This document shows, in pieces, positions 8,484 through 16,290 of a stretch of DNA of 40,990 nucleotides (positions are counted from its first letter, which is position 1; every line of letters begins with the position of its first letter). Below the pieces are notes generated by a model, which was not told where the DNA came from, ran no database searches, and saw only the letters and a list, made by a program, of their open reading frames with translations. The stretch comes from Frigoribacterium faeni (GTDB lineage: Bacteria; Actinomycetota; Actinomycetes; Actinomycetales; Microbacteriaceae). Position numbers and translations under genes: made by a program. Location: NCBI RefSeq assembly GCF_007988805.1, contig NZ_BJUV01000027.1, positions 1 to 40,990 of the forward strand, in the 5' to 3' direction.

Positions 8484-9550
8484 CGGACCCGCTCGAGCAC
8501 GGTGGCGACCAGCGGAGAGAGGGCCGCGCGCAGGGTGTCGGTGACCTCGGGGCCGTCGAGCACGTCGAGGGCGCGTCGGGCGTGCTGCTCGACGAGCGAC
8601 TCGGCGAACGAGCGGGCGCCGCACGACTCGAGGCGGGCGCGGACGTGGGCGGCCTCGTCGACCGAGAGGTCGGCCTTGCCGATGAACGGCTGGATCGCGA
8701 ACCACTCGTCGGTGGTCGCGGCGTGGGCGATGAGAACCGTGCGCTTGCCCTCGCGGAGGTCGCCGAGCGTGGTCTTGCCGGTGCTCTCCTCCGTGCCGAA
8801 GACGCCGAGGAGGTCGTCCACGACCTGGTAGGCGACGCCCACCTCGCGGCCGAACTCGCCCACGGCCTGCACCACGGCCTCGGGCGCGCCCGCGAGCACC
8901 GCGCCGGCCTGCAGCGGAGCCTCGAACGAGTAGACGGCCGTCTTGGCGCGCTCCATGTCGAGGATCTCGTCGACGGTGGGCACCTCGGGCGAGAGCGAGA
9001 GCTCGACGTCGACCATCTCGCCGCCGGCGCTGACGAAGATGGCCTCGTCGAGGATGTCGAGGAGGCGCGCCTGGACCCCGCCGCCGCAGCGCACCTGCAT
9101 CAGGAGGCGGCTCGCACCGGTCAGAGCGAGGTCTCCCGCGATGACGGCCGCCGACATGCCGCGGTGCTCGGCCGCGGGCGTCGACAGCCCCGCGGTCGTG
9201 GCGGTGTCGCGATAGCTGCCCGAGACGTTCGGGATGCCGCGGCGCGAGAAGTCGCGGTCGATGACGTCGTCGTGCACGATCAGGGCGGTGTGCAGCAACT
9301 CGAAGGCGGCTCCGACACCGGCGACGGCGTCGTCGTCGTCGCCGCCCAGGGCGTCGTAGGCGGTGAAGACCATCCGGGGGCGGAACCGCTTGCCGCCGGC
9401 GCTGTTGCGCTCGAGCACGGACCAGAGGTCGACGTACCGGGAGCCGACCGATTCGGCCCGCCGCTTGGCTAGGCTGAAGAAGCCGTCGAGGACGGCATCG
9501 ACACGTTCGTGTCTCTCTCGCGTTCTCGCGCGAAGATGTTCACCGTCCAC
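8480..9550 (-). CDS. crtE: Geranylgeranyl diphosphate synthase
   Basis: A 356-residue polyprenyl synthase making GGPP for the carotenoid pathway. The first aspartate-rich motif is HDDVIDRD and the second is VVDDLLGVFG; GGKRFRPRM is the usual IPP-binding signature. Two starts are possible: GTG at 9550, which lies 7 nt after a TAGTCT box, and an in-frame ATG at 9571 whose bases overlap the idi start codon. I prefer 9550 because the box and spacing fit a leaderless transcript. It heads the six-gene crt operon. Confidence 0.93.
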   Translation of the reverse strand: MDGEHLRARTRERHERVDAVLDGFFSLAKRRAESVGSRYVDLWSVLERNSAGGKRFRPRMVFTAYDALGGDDDDAVAGVGAAFELLHTALIVHDDVIDRDFSRRGIPNVSGSYRDTATTAGLSTPAAEHRGMSAAVIAGDLALTGASRLLMQVRCGGGVQARLLDILDEAIFVSAGGEMVDVELSLSPEVPTVDEILDMERAKTAVYSFEAPLQAGAVLAGAPEAVVQAVGEFGREVGVAYQVVDDLLGVFGTEESTGKTTLGDLREGKRTVLIAHAATTDEWFAIQPFIGKADLSVDEAAHVRARLESCGARSFAESLVEQHARRALDVLDGPEVTDTLRAALSPLVATVLERVR

Positions 9551-9569
9551 GCTAGGCAGACTACCGCTC
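9551..9569. promoter_or_regulatory. Minimal divergent idi/crtE control region
   Basis: Only 19 bp separate the preferred crtE GTG (9550) from the idi ATG (9570). On the minus strand TAGTCT (9563-9558) lies 7 nt before the crtE GTG and can serve as its -10 element. Any -35 element for crtE would lie inside the idi coding sequence, and any idi promoter inside crtE. No strong -35 is visible on either strand. Confidence 0.5.
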
Positions 9570-10142
9570 ATGACTTCCGAGAAGCCCGCTCCTCTCGACC
9601 CGGCCGCGCCCGTGGCGGCCGTCCCCCACGACGAGCTCGTCGTGCTGCTCGACGAGAGCGGCTCGCCCATCGGCTCGACCCCCAAGGCGACCGTGCACAC
9701 GGCCGCGACGCCCCTGCACCTGGCCTTCAGCTGTCACGTCGTCGACGAGGCCGGGCGCGTGCTCGTGACCCGTCGTGCGCTGTCGAAGAAGACCTGGCCC
9801 GGGGTGTGGACCAACTCGTACTGCGGCCACCCCGCCCCCGGCGAGACCCCGGCCGAGGCCGTGCTGCGGCGCGCCTCGCAGGAGCTGGGCATCGAGGTGC
9901 GCGACGTCGAGGTGATCCTGCCCGACTTCCGGTACATCGCGACCGACGCCTCCGGTGTCGTCGAGAACGAGATCTGCCCGGTCTTCACCGCGCGTGCGGT
10001 CGGCGTGCCCGACCCGTCGCCCGACGAGGTCGCCGAGTGGGCCTGGGTCGACCCGGCCGACCTGCGTCGAGCCGTGGCCGCCACGCCGTTCGCGTTCAGC
10101 CCGTGGCTCGGGTGGCAGCTGGAGGCCTGGCCGGCGTCGTGA
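9570..10142 (+). CDS. idi: Isopentenyl-diphosphate delta-isomerase, type I
   Basis: A 190-residue Nudix-fold enzyme that interconverts IPP and DMAPP. The catalytic cysteine is in NSYCGHPAPGE and the catalytic glutamate in the VENEICPVF segment; WAWVDPADL follows as in the family. It is divergent from crtE with almost no spacer, so it probably serves both GGPP synthesis and the DMAPP supply that CrtEb needs. An upstream in-frame extension overlaps crtE antisense and is not conserved-looking, so I used the ATG at 9570. Confidence 0.95.
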   Translation: MTSEKPAPLDPAAPVAAVPHDELVVLLDESGSPIGSTPKATVHTAATPLHLAFSCHVVDEAGRVLVTRRALSKKTWPGVWTNSYCGHPAPGETPAEAVLRRASQELGIEVRDVEVILPDFRYIATDASGVVENEICPVFTARAVGVPDPSPDEVAEWAWVDPADLRRAVAATPFAFSPWLGWQLEAWPAS

Positions 10143-10146
10143 TCGC

Positions 10147-10168
10147 GACCCGGGCCTCCTCGGCTCCG
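10147..10168. repeat. Dispersed CGCCTCCTCGGCTCCG motif, 3' of idi
   Basis: Four bases after the idi stop lies GACCCGGGCCTCCTCGGCTC, one copy of the short motif found at many sites in this window (reverse-complement consensus CCGAGGAGGCGCGGGT). Confidence 0.65.
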
Positions 10169-10237
10169 CTCTCCTGACCGCCCGACGACCGCGCGGGCGC
10201 ACAAGCTAGACCCCGGAGAGGGGCGCTGGCAAGCCCG

Positions 10238-10266
10238 TGTGACGGCGCCGTTTCCCTGCCTACAGT
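10238..10266 (+). promoter_or_regulatory. Candidate promoter of the 10317 gene
   Basis: TGTGAC (10238-10243) and TACAGT (10261-10266) are separated by exactly 17 bp, a reasonable sigma-70-type promoter about 50 bp ahead of the small downstream gene. Confidence 0.45.
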
Positions 10267-10316
10267 GATGGCGTCCCCACCGCGACCCGGGGGCGAGCGA
10301 CGGGAGGCGCGTGACC

Positions 10317-10520
10317 ATGTCGAGCATGTATCGGAGCGATCCCGCCACCGAGCCGGTCCGCATCGTCGGCTACCGCAAGCCCCGGACCTCGACCGTCGAC
10401 GACGTCGCCACACGGCGTCAACGGAACCGCCTGGCCGCCCGGCCCGATCCGATGACGGACCCCCGGATGCGCTACGTGGACTTCCTGGCGGACGACGCCG
10501 CCGACGAGGACGCCGGCTGA
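10317..10520 (+). CDS. Small hypothetical protein
   Basis: A 67-residue soluble, charged protein that I do not recognise. It starts MSSMYRSDPATEPVRIVGYRK, has a basic centre (RRQRNRLAARPD) and an acidic end (FLADDAADEDAG). The ATG at 10317 has GGGAGG 9-10 nt upstream; the GTG at 10311 is closer than usual to that site. The ribosome-binding site and a candidate promoter support a real gene. It runs head-on into the desaturase gene with a 16-nt gap. Confidence 0.6.
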   Translation: MSSMYRSDPATEPVRIVGYRKPRTSTVDDVATRRQRNRLAARPDPMTDPRMRYVDFLADDAADEDAG

Positions 10521-10536
10521 CGGCTCCCCGACCGGA

Positions 10537-11661
10537 TCAGCGAGGCCGCAGCTGCTGTGCGGCGGGGCAGTCGAACGGGTCGCGTGCGGCGAGGCCGACC
10601 CGGTTGAGGTAGCGGATCACGATCGCGTACGACTTCGTGATGGTCGTCTGCGTGTAGGGGATGTCGTGCGTCTCGCAGTGCTGCTTGACGAGTCTGCTGG
10701 CGGCGCGGAGATGCGGCCGGGCCATGCTCGGGAACAGGTGGTGCTCGACCTGGTAGTTGAGCCCGCCCATGAACGCGGTGGAGAAACGGCCGGTGATGTT
10801 GCGCGAGGTGAGCACCTGCTTGCTGAGGAAGTCGACCTTCGCGCCCTCGGGGATGATCGGCATGCCCTTGTGGTTCGGGGCGAACGACGAGCCCATGTAG
10901 AGGCCGAACACGGCCATCTGCACTCCGATGAACGCGAACGCCATGCCGAGCGGCAGGAACCAGAAGACGACGCCGAAGTACAGCGCGAGGCGCGTGGCGA
11001 TGAGGACGATCTCGAGCGCGCGGCCCTCGACCTTCTCGCGGCCGAGCAGGGTGCGGAACGACGTGACGTGCAGGTTGACGCCCTCGCCGAGCAGCAGCGG
11101 GAAGAAGAAGTAGCCCTGACGGCGCGTGATGAAGCCGAGCACGCCACGCTGCTTCGCGGCGTCCTCCTCGAGGAACGAGATGGTGTCGAAGGCGATGTCG
11201 GGGTCTTTGCCCTTGGTGTTCGGGTTGGCGTGGTGACGGCTGTGCTTCGTCATCCACCACGCGTAGCTGATGCCGACGACGCCGGCGGCGAGGACGCGTC
11301 CGACCTTGTCGTTCGTGGTGCCCGACTCGAAGACCTGACGGTGCGAGGCCTCGTGGGTCAGGAATGCGAACTGCGTCAGGATGATGCCGAGCGCCCCCGC
11401 GATCAGCAGCTGGAACCAGCTCGACCCGAGCAGGACGAACCCGGTCGCGGCGCCGCCGAGGCAGAGCACGAGCACGACGAACACGGTGATGTAGAAGCCG
11501 GTGCGGCGCTTCAGCAGCCCGGCCTCGCGCACGCTCTTCAGCAGGGCCGAGTAGGTGCTGGTGGGCTTGCTCGCCTGGCCGGGCACGGTGGGCCGGAAGC
11601 CCGCGTCGGCCAGTCGGCCGGTCGTGACGCCGGAGGCGGCGGATGGTGCGATGGAGGTCAA
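10537..11661 (-). CDS. Membrane fatty acid desaturase
   Basis: A 374-residue di-iron membrane desaturase. The three histidine boxes are HEASH, HSRHH and QVEHH, separated by two pairs of membrane segments. The glutamine in the third box (QxxHH) is typical of front-end/acyl-lipid desaturases and their bacterial relatives. It would introduce a double bond into acyl chains, which fits membrane fluidity control in the cold. The start is a TTG at 11661, supported by GGGAG 5 nt upstream. No redox partner is adjacent. Regiospecificity cannot be read from sequence. Confidence 0.88.
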   Translation of the reverse strand: MTSIAPSAASGVTTGRLADAGFRPTVPGQASKPTSTYSALLKSVREAGLLKRRTGFYITVFVVLVLCLGGAATGFVLLGSSWFQLLIAGALGIILTQFAFLTHEASHRQVFESGTTNDKVGRVLAAGVVGISYAWWMTKHSRHHANPNTKGKDPDIAFDTISFLEEDAAKQRGVLGFITRRQGYFFFPLLLGEGVNLHVTSFRTLLGREKVEGRALEIVLIATRLALYFGVVFWFLPLGMAFAFIGVQMAVFGLYMGSSFAPNHKGMPIIPEGAKVDFLSKQVLTSRNITGRFSTAFMGGLNYQVEHHLFPSMARPHLRAASRLVKQHCETHDIPYTQTTITKSYAIVIRYLNRVGLAARDPFDCPAAQQLRPR

Positions 11662-11830
11662 AGGGGCTCCCGCGGTGGTCGACTTCGCAGCCGGGTGACT
11701 TGAGCGTGTGCCCGATAGATGGTGCGAACGTAATGGCGGGGCCTGGGAGACCGTCGGGAGTCCTGGCGGATGGCTGCCAGGGGAGGGGCGGTAAACTCCT
11801 CGGGTTCCCCGACCCCCTGAAAGAGGACAC
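11662..11830. promoter_or_regulatory. Divergent region between desaturase and HdeD-like gene
   Basis: 169 bp hold the control signals of two divergent genes. On the plus strand TAAACT (11792-11797) is a plausible -10 box for the HdeD-like gene, with an AAGAGG ribosome-binding site just before the GTG. No convincing -35 and no clear operator are visible for the desaturase. Confidence 0.4.
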
Positions 11831-12493
11831 GTGTCCGCTCACCTCGACGCCGCTCGCAGCGCCCGCTACTGGCCGGTGCCCCTGCTGCGCGCGGTGCCCG
11901 CCCTGGTGCTGGGCGTGGTGATCACGTTCTCCCCCGACCACTCCCCGCGGATCGGTCTCCTCGTCTTCGGCGGCGCGACCGTGCTCATGGGCCTCGCCCT
12001 CGCGCTCGGCGCCGTCGCCCGCCTCGGCTCCGACCCGTCGAGCCGCACCCTGCAGGTGGTCCAGGGCGTCGTCGGCGTCGTCGTCGGGGCGCTCGCGCTC
12101 GTCTTCGCCCAGAGCGGCCTGCCCGTGCTCGTGGCCCTGGTCATCGCCTGGGCCCTCGTCACAGGCGCCCTCGAGCTCGTCGCCGGCCTCCGCCGCCGCG
12201 GCCGCTCACCGCTCGCCCGCGACTGGACGACCGTCGGGGCGATCACCCTCGTGCTCGGCCTGGTGTTCCTCGTCGTCCCGCCCGACTACTCCCAGCAGCT
12301 CGGCGGCATCGAGGAGATCGACGGCGTGCTGACGTCGTCGACCGTCCTGGTCGGCCTGCTCGGGGCGTACGGCGCGCTCATCGGCGTGTTCCTGGTGATC
12401 GCCGGGCTCTCGCTCAAGTGGCAGACCACGACGACCGACCCGGCCGCCACCCCCACCGACATCGGCAGCACAGACGGAGTACCCCAGAGATGA
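11831..12493 (+). CDS. HdeD-like (DUF308) multi-spanning membrane protein
   Basis: A 220-residue protein with about six hydrophobic segments in pairs, the repeat plan of HdeD/DUF308 proteins (first acid-resistance membrane proteins in enterobacteria; unknown role in actinobacteria). The N-terminus is short and polar, and the last 25 residues are hydrophilic. The GTG at 11831 is preceded by AAGAGG at 5 nt. It overlaps the next small membrane gene by 4 nt (ATGA). Confidence 0.7.
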   Translation: MSAHLDAARSARYWPVPLLRAVPALVLGVVITFSPDHSPRIGLLVFGGATVLMGLALALGAVARLGSDPSSRTLQVVQGVVGVVVGALALVFAQSGLPVLVALVIAWALVTGALELVAGLRRRGRSPLARDWTTVGAITLVLGLVFLVVPPDYSQQLGGIEEIDGVLTSSTVLVGLLGAYGALIGVFLVIAGLSLKWQTTTTDPAATPTDIGSTDGVPQR

Positions 12494-12735
12494 CCCAACC
12501 CAGCTGGCGCGAACGAGTCCGGCCCGCCGAGTTCCTCGGACTCAGCGCGGTCTTCGCCCTGTTCATCGGGGTGGTCGTCCTGCTCACCACCCGCGAGCTC
12601 GACCTGGCCCTGATCTTCCTCTGCATCGGGTTCATCGTCGCCCTCGTCGTCATCGCGATGCTGGCCCTCGCGGCCAAGCCCAACGACGACGAGCAGCACG
12701 AGCTCGACGAGTCCGACAAGCCGCGCGGGCACTGA
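12490..12735 (+). CDS. Small two-helix membrane protein
   Basis: An 81-residue protein with two hydrophobic segments (about 16-34 and 40-62) separated by a tight charged turn (TTRELDLAL), then an acidic, hydrophilic end. It is translationally coupled to the preceding HdeD-like gene. I do not recognise a named family. The same strand, overlap and hydrophobic profile support a real gene that works with its neighbour at the membrane. Confidence 0.75.
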   Translation: MTQPSWRERVRPAEFLGLSAVFALFIGVVVLLTTRELDLALIFLCIGFIVALVVIAMLALAAKPNDDEQHELDESDKPRGH

Positions 12736-12738
12736 CCG

Positions 12739-12778
12739 GGGCCGGCGCAGCGCGCCGACCCGCGCCTCCTCGGCTCCG
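12739..12778. terminator. Hairpin plus dispersed motif between convergent genes
   Basis: GGGCCGGCGC pairs with GCGCCGACCC (12739-12761, 3-nt loop, one mismatch), and directly overlapping its right arm is a copy of the dispersed motif (12757-12778). The pair sits between the convergent membrane gene and purB and probably ends transcription from both sides. Confidence 0.5.
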
Positions 12779-12789
12779 TCCCCCTGGGG

Positions 12790-14172
12790 TCAGGCCAGGC
12801 GGTCGACGAGCTCCGACGCGATGCCCGTGTAGGTGGCGGGCGTGAGCGCGGTGAGGCGGCGCTTGGCGTCGTCGCCGATGTCGAGCCCCTCGACGAACGC
12901 GACGAGGTCGGCCCGGGTGACGCGCTTGCCGCGGGTGAGCTCCTTCAGCATCGCGTACGGGTCGGCGATCGACGAGCGACCGGCGACGACCTCGGCGCGG
13001 ATCACCGTCTGGATGGCCTCGCCGAGCACCTCCCAGTTGGAGTCGAGGTCGGCCTCGAGGGCGACGGTGCCGACCGCGATCTCGCCGAGCCCGCGGCGCA
13101 GGTTGTCGAGGGCGAGCATCGAGTGGCCGAAGGCGACGCCGATGTTGCGCTGCGTGGACGAGTCGGTCAGGTCGCGCTGCTGACGCGAGGTGACGAGCGT
13201 CGAGGCCAGCGAGTCGAGCAGCGCGCAGGAGAGCTCGAGATTGGCCTCGGCGTTCTCGAACCGGATCGGGTTGATCTTGTGCGGCATCGTCGACGAGCCG
13301 GTCGCCCCGGCCTGCGGGATCTGGGTGAAGTAGCCCATCGAGATGTACGACCACACGTCGGTGGCGAGGTTGTGCAGCACGCGGTTCGCGTGGGCGATGC
13401 GCGAGTAGAGCTCGGCCTGCCAGTCGTGCGACTCGATCTGCGTCGTGAGGGGGTTCCAGGTGAGGCCGAGCGCGCCCTCGACGAAGGCCTGCGACGTCGC
13501 GGGCCAGTCGAGCGAGGGGTCCGCGACGACGTGCGCCGAGAAGGTCCCGGTCGCGCCGCTGAACTTGCCCAGGTACTCGGTCCCGACGATCTGCGCGCGG
13601 AGGCGCTGCAGACGGTGCACGAAGACCGCGAACTCCTTGCCGACCGTGGTCGGGGTGGCGGGCTGCCCGTGGGTGTGCGCGAGCATCGGGACGTCGCGGG
13701 CGTCGTGCGCCCAGGTCGACAGCGCGGCCAGCACCGCGTCGAAGGCGGGCAGCCAGACGTCGGTGACGGCGGCCTTGACGGTGACGGCGTACGAGAGGTT
13801 GTTGATGTCCTCGCTGGTGCAGGCGAAGTGCGTCAGCTCGGCGATCGAGTCGAGCCCGAGGTCGGTGAGGCGGGCGCGGACGTAGTACTCGACGGCCTTG
13901 ACGTCGTGGCGGGTGGTCGCCTCGAGCCCGGCGAGCTCGTCGATGGCGTCCTGTCCGAAGTCGGTCACGATGGCCCGCAGCGCGCGCTTCCGCTCGTCGT
14001 CGAGCGGGGTCGAGCCGAACGCCGATCGGTCGGTCTGCGCGATCAGCCACTCGACCTCGACGTGCACGCGGGCCCGGTTGAGGCCGGCTTCGCTGAGGTG
14101 GTCTCCCAGCGAGCCGACGGAGGCGCGGTACCGGCCGTCGAGCGGGCTGAGGGGCTGAGGGGGCAACGTCAT
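12790..14172 (-). CDS. purB: Adenylosuccinate lyase
   Basis: A 460-residue member of the fumarase/aspartase superfamily, of the E. coli PurB length class. It cleaves SAICAR and adenylosuccinate in purine synthesis. The superfamily signature is GSSTMPHKINPIRFENAE, with the catalytic serine in the flexible loop; THGQPATPTTVGKE and the TSEDINNLSY segment contribute the other active-site regions. The ATG at 14172 overlaps the stop of the phosphatase gene (ATGA). A longer upstream reading frame lies wholly inside that gene and is rejected. Confidence 0.97.
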   Translation of the reverse strand: MTLPPQPLSPLDGRYRASVGSLGDHLSEAGLNRARVHVEVEWLIAQTDRSAFGSTPLDDERKRALRAIVTDFGQDAIDELAGLEATTRHDVKAVEYYVRARLTDLGLDSIAELTHFACTSEDINNLSYAVTVKAAVTDVWLPAFDAVLAALSTWAHDARDVPMLAHTHGQPATPTTVGKEFAVFVHRLQRLRAQIVGTEYLGKFSGATGTFSAHVVADPSLDWPATSQAFVEGALGLTWNPLTTQIESHDWQAELYSRIAHANRVLHNLATDVWSYISMGYFTQIPQAGATGSSTMPHKINPIRFENAEANLELSCALLDSLASTLVTSRQQRDLTDSSTQRNIGVAFGHSMLALDNLRRGLGEIAVGTVALEADLDSNWEVLGEAIQTVIRAEVVAGRSSIADPYAMLKELTRGKRVTRADLVAFVEGLDIGDDAKRRLTALTPATYTGIASELVDRLA

Positions 14173-14681
14173 GAGGGTCCCTTGCGGAGTGCTGGTTCGA
14201 TCTGGCGGAAGAGGGCGGTGCACGACTGCTCGACCAGGTCGAGCACGGTGTCGAACATGGCGGCGTCGGAGTAGTAGGGGTCGGGCACGTCGGTGCCCTC
14301 GACCCCGTTGCGCGGGGCGACGGTCGGATCGAAGCTCAGCAGCAGCTGCACCTTCGACCGGTCGGCGTCGTTCGAGGCCCAGGCCCGGAGGATGCGCTCC
14401 TGACCGCGGTCGAACGCCACGACGAGGTCGTGACGCGCGAAGTCGTCGGCCCCGAACTGCTTCGCGCGGTGCCGGGAGCCATCGTAACCGCGGGCCTCCA
14501 GGGCCGTCACGGTGCGCGGGTCGGCCCCTTCGCCGACGTGCCAGTCGCCGGTGCCGGCGCTGGTGATGACGAGGTCGTCACCGTGACCGGCGGCGTCGGC
14601 GATCGACCGGAGCACGGTCTCGGCCATCGGCGACCGGCAGATGTTGCCGGTGCAGACGAAGCAGACGCTGAAGCGGTTCAC
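14169..14681 (-). CDS. Low-molecular-weight protein-tyrosine phosphatase
   Basis: A 170-residue protein with the family active-site loop near the N-terminus, VCTGNICRSP (C-x5-R-S), and the general-acid segment DPYYSDAAMF (DPYY) near residue 135. It dephosphorylates tyrosine-phosphate proteins in the cytoplasm. The GTG at 14681 overlaps the stop of the upstream membrane-protein gene, and its stop overlaps purB, giving a three-gene coupled operon. Its partner kinase is not in the window. Confidence 0.93.
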   Translation of the reverse strand: MNRFSVCFVCTGNICRSPMAETVLRSIADAAGHGDDLVITSAGTGDWHVGEGADPRTVTALEARGYDGSRHRAKQFGADDFARHDLVVAFDRGQERILRAWASNDADRSKVQLLLSFDPTVAPRNGVEGTDVPDPYYSDAAMFDTVLDLVEQSCTALFRQIEPALRKGPS

Positions 14682-15085
14682 CGCCGACGGTCGCCGGACT
14701 CGACGATCGGGCGGATCACGATGCCGATGAGCCAGGCGAGGATCGCCAGCACGAGCGCGCCGAGCACGCCCCACCAGAATCCGTCGATGTCGAGTCCGAA
14801 GCCGATCAGCCCGGAGATCCAGGCGACGATGCCGAGCAGCAGCCCGTTCACGATCAGCGAGACGAGCCCGAGCGTGAGGACGTAGAGCGGGAACGCGACG
14901 ACGCGGATGACCGTTCCGACGACGCCGTTCACGATGCCGAAGATCAGCGCCACCAGCAGGTAGGTGAGCACGGTCTCGGTGGTGCCGCCGGTGCCGTAGG
15001 CGTCGACGCTGACCCCCGACACGATCAGGGTGGTCAGCCAGAGGGCCACGGCGTTGACGAGCAGCCTCACGATGAATCGGGTCAT
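14678..15085 (-). CDS. Phage holin family IV (mycobacterial 4-TMS) membrane protein
   Basis: A 135-residue protein with four hydrophobic segments and short loops, matching the PF04020-type family of chromosomal membrane proteins found across bacteria. The signature-like parts are LLVNAVALWLT near the start and NGLLLGIVAWISGL in the middle. A CATGAT box lies 5 nt before the ATG at 15085 and there is no Shine-Dalgarno, so the mRNA may be leaderless. Function is unknown; no lysis genes are near. Confidence 0.85.
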   Translation of the reverse strand: MTRFIVRLLVNAVALWLTTLIVSGVSVDAYGTGGTTETVLTYLLVALIFGIVNGVVGTVIRVVAFPLYVLTLGLVSLIVNGLLLGIVAWISGLIGFGLDIDGFWWGVLGALVLAILAWLIGIVIRPIVESGDRRR

Positions 15086-15189
15086 GCCCCCATCATGCCG
15101 AACCCGCGACCTCCCGCGGTAGTGGAAGGAGTCCCCCGAGGAGGTGCGGTGCCGCGTCATCCGGGGGTGGCAGCCCCTAGGGTGGCCGG

Positions 15190-16260
15190 GTGACCACTCC
15201 CGTTCGACTCCGTCCCGAGATCGCCGCCCTGCCGCCGTACCGCCAGGGCAAGCAGGCGTCGCCCGATGCGTTCAAGCTGTCGTCGAACGAGAACCCGTTC
15301 GAGCCGTTGCCGGCCGTCGTCGACGCCCTCCGCGGCGCCGTCACCGTGAACCGCTACCCCGACGCGACCGCCTCGGAGCTGCGCGCGGCCCTGGCCGCCA
15401 AGTACGGCGTCACGACCGACGAGGTGCACGTGGGCGCCGGATCCGTCTCGCTCCTGCTGCAGTTCATCCAGGCCGCCGCCGCCCCCGGCGACGAGGTCGT
15501 CTACGCCTGGCGCTCGTTCGAGGCCTACCCGGGGCTCGTCACCGTCGCCGGCGCGACCAGCGTCCAGGTGCCCAACCGCGCCGACGGCAGCCACGACCTC
15601 GTGGCGATGGCCGCCGCCGTCACCGAGCGCACGCGCCTCGTGATCGTCTGCTCCCCCAACAACCCGACCGGCACCACCGTCACCACGCACGACTTCGAGA
15701 CCTTCATGGCCGCCGTGCCCGACGACCTCCTCGTCGTGCTCGACGAGGCCTACGCCGAGTTCGTCACCGACCCCGACGCCGTCGACGGCGAGTCGCTCAC
15801 GGAGCGGCACCCGAACCTCGTCGTGCTCCGCACGTTCTCGAAGGCGTACGGCCTGGCCGCACTCCGCGTCGGGTACGCGATCGGCGCCTCCTCGGTGCTC
15901 GACGCCGCCCGGGCGACCGCCATCCCGCTCTCGGTCACCGAGCAGGGCCAGGCCGCCGCGCTCGCCTCGCTCGAGCACGAGTCCGAGCTGATGACCCGGG
16001 TCGACCGCATCGCGATGCTGCGCGACCAGGTCAGGCAGGCCCTCGTCGACCAGGGCTGGGACGTCCCCGCCGCCCAGGGCAACTTCGTCTGGCTGCCCAC
16101 CGGCGAGCAGACGGCCACCGCGGCGGGCGTCTTCGCCGACCACGGGATCATCGTCCGGCCCTTCGCGCCCGAGGGGATCCGCATCACGATCGGCGAGCCC
16201 TCGTCGGTCGACAAACTGCTGCACGCGGCCCAGCAGGTGCGGCAGAACACATCACTCTGA
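15190..16260 (+). CDS. hisC: Histidinol-phosphate aminotransferase
   Basis: A 356-residue class I/II PLP aminotransferase of histidine synthesis. Visible motifs: [11 protein letters not shown] near the N-terminus, [15 protein letters not shown], and the PLP-lysine segment [14 protein letters not shown]. The GTG at 15190 lies 6 nt after TAGGGT with no ribosome-binding site, so a leaderless start is likely. It stands apart from other his genes. Some actinobacterial HisC-like enzymes act on aromatic amino acids, so a broader specificity is possible. Confidence 0.92.
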   Translation: MTTPVRLRPEIAALPPYRQGKQASPDAFKLSSNENPFEPLPAVVDALRGAVTVNRYPDATASELRAALAAKYGVTTDEVHVGAGSVSLLLQFIQAAAAPGDEVVYAWRSFEAYPGLVTVAGATSVQVPNRADGSHDLVAMAAAVTERTRLVIVCSPNNPTGTTVTTHDFETFMAAVPDDLLVVLDEAYAEFVTDPDAVDGESLTERHPNLVVLRTFSKAYGLAALRVGYAIGASSVLDAARATAIPLSVTEQGQAAALASLEHESELMTRVDRIAMLRDQVRQALVDQGWDVPAAQGNFVWLPTGEQTATAAGVFADHGIIVRPFAPEGIRITIGEPSSVDKLLHAAQQVRQNTSL

Positions 16261-16277
16261 CGGCATGTAGCCGCGAG

Positions 16278-16290
16278 TAGATTGGTCCGC
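16278..16290 (+). promoter_or_regulatory. -10 box of a leaderless E1alpha transcript
   Basis: TAGATT (16278-16283) is followed by 7 nt and then the ATG. CTGACG at the hisC stop lies 15 bp upstream and is a weak -35 candidate, so the 2-oxoacid dehydrogenase genes probably have a promoter of their own. Confidence 0.5.

Noticed and set aside
9363-9569. An N-terminally extended idi protein starting inside crtE
   Set aside because: The extension is antisense to conserved crtE coding sequence, and the ATG at 9570 gives the normal family length.
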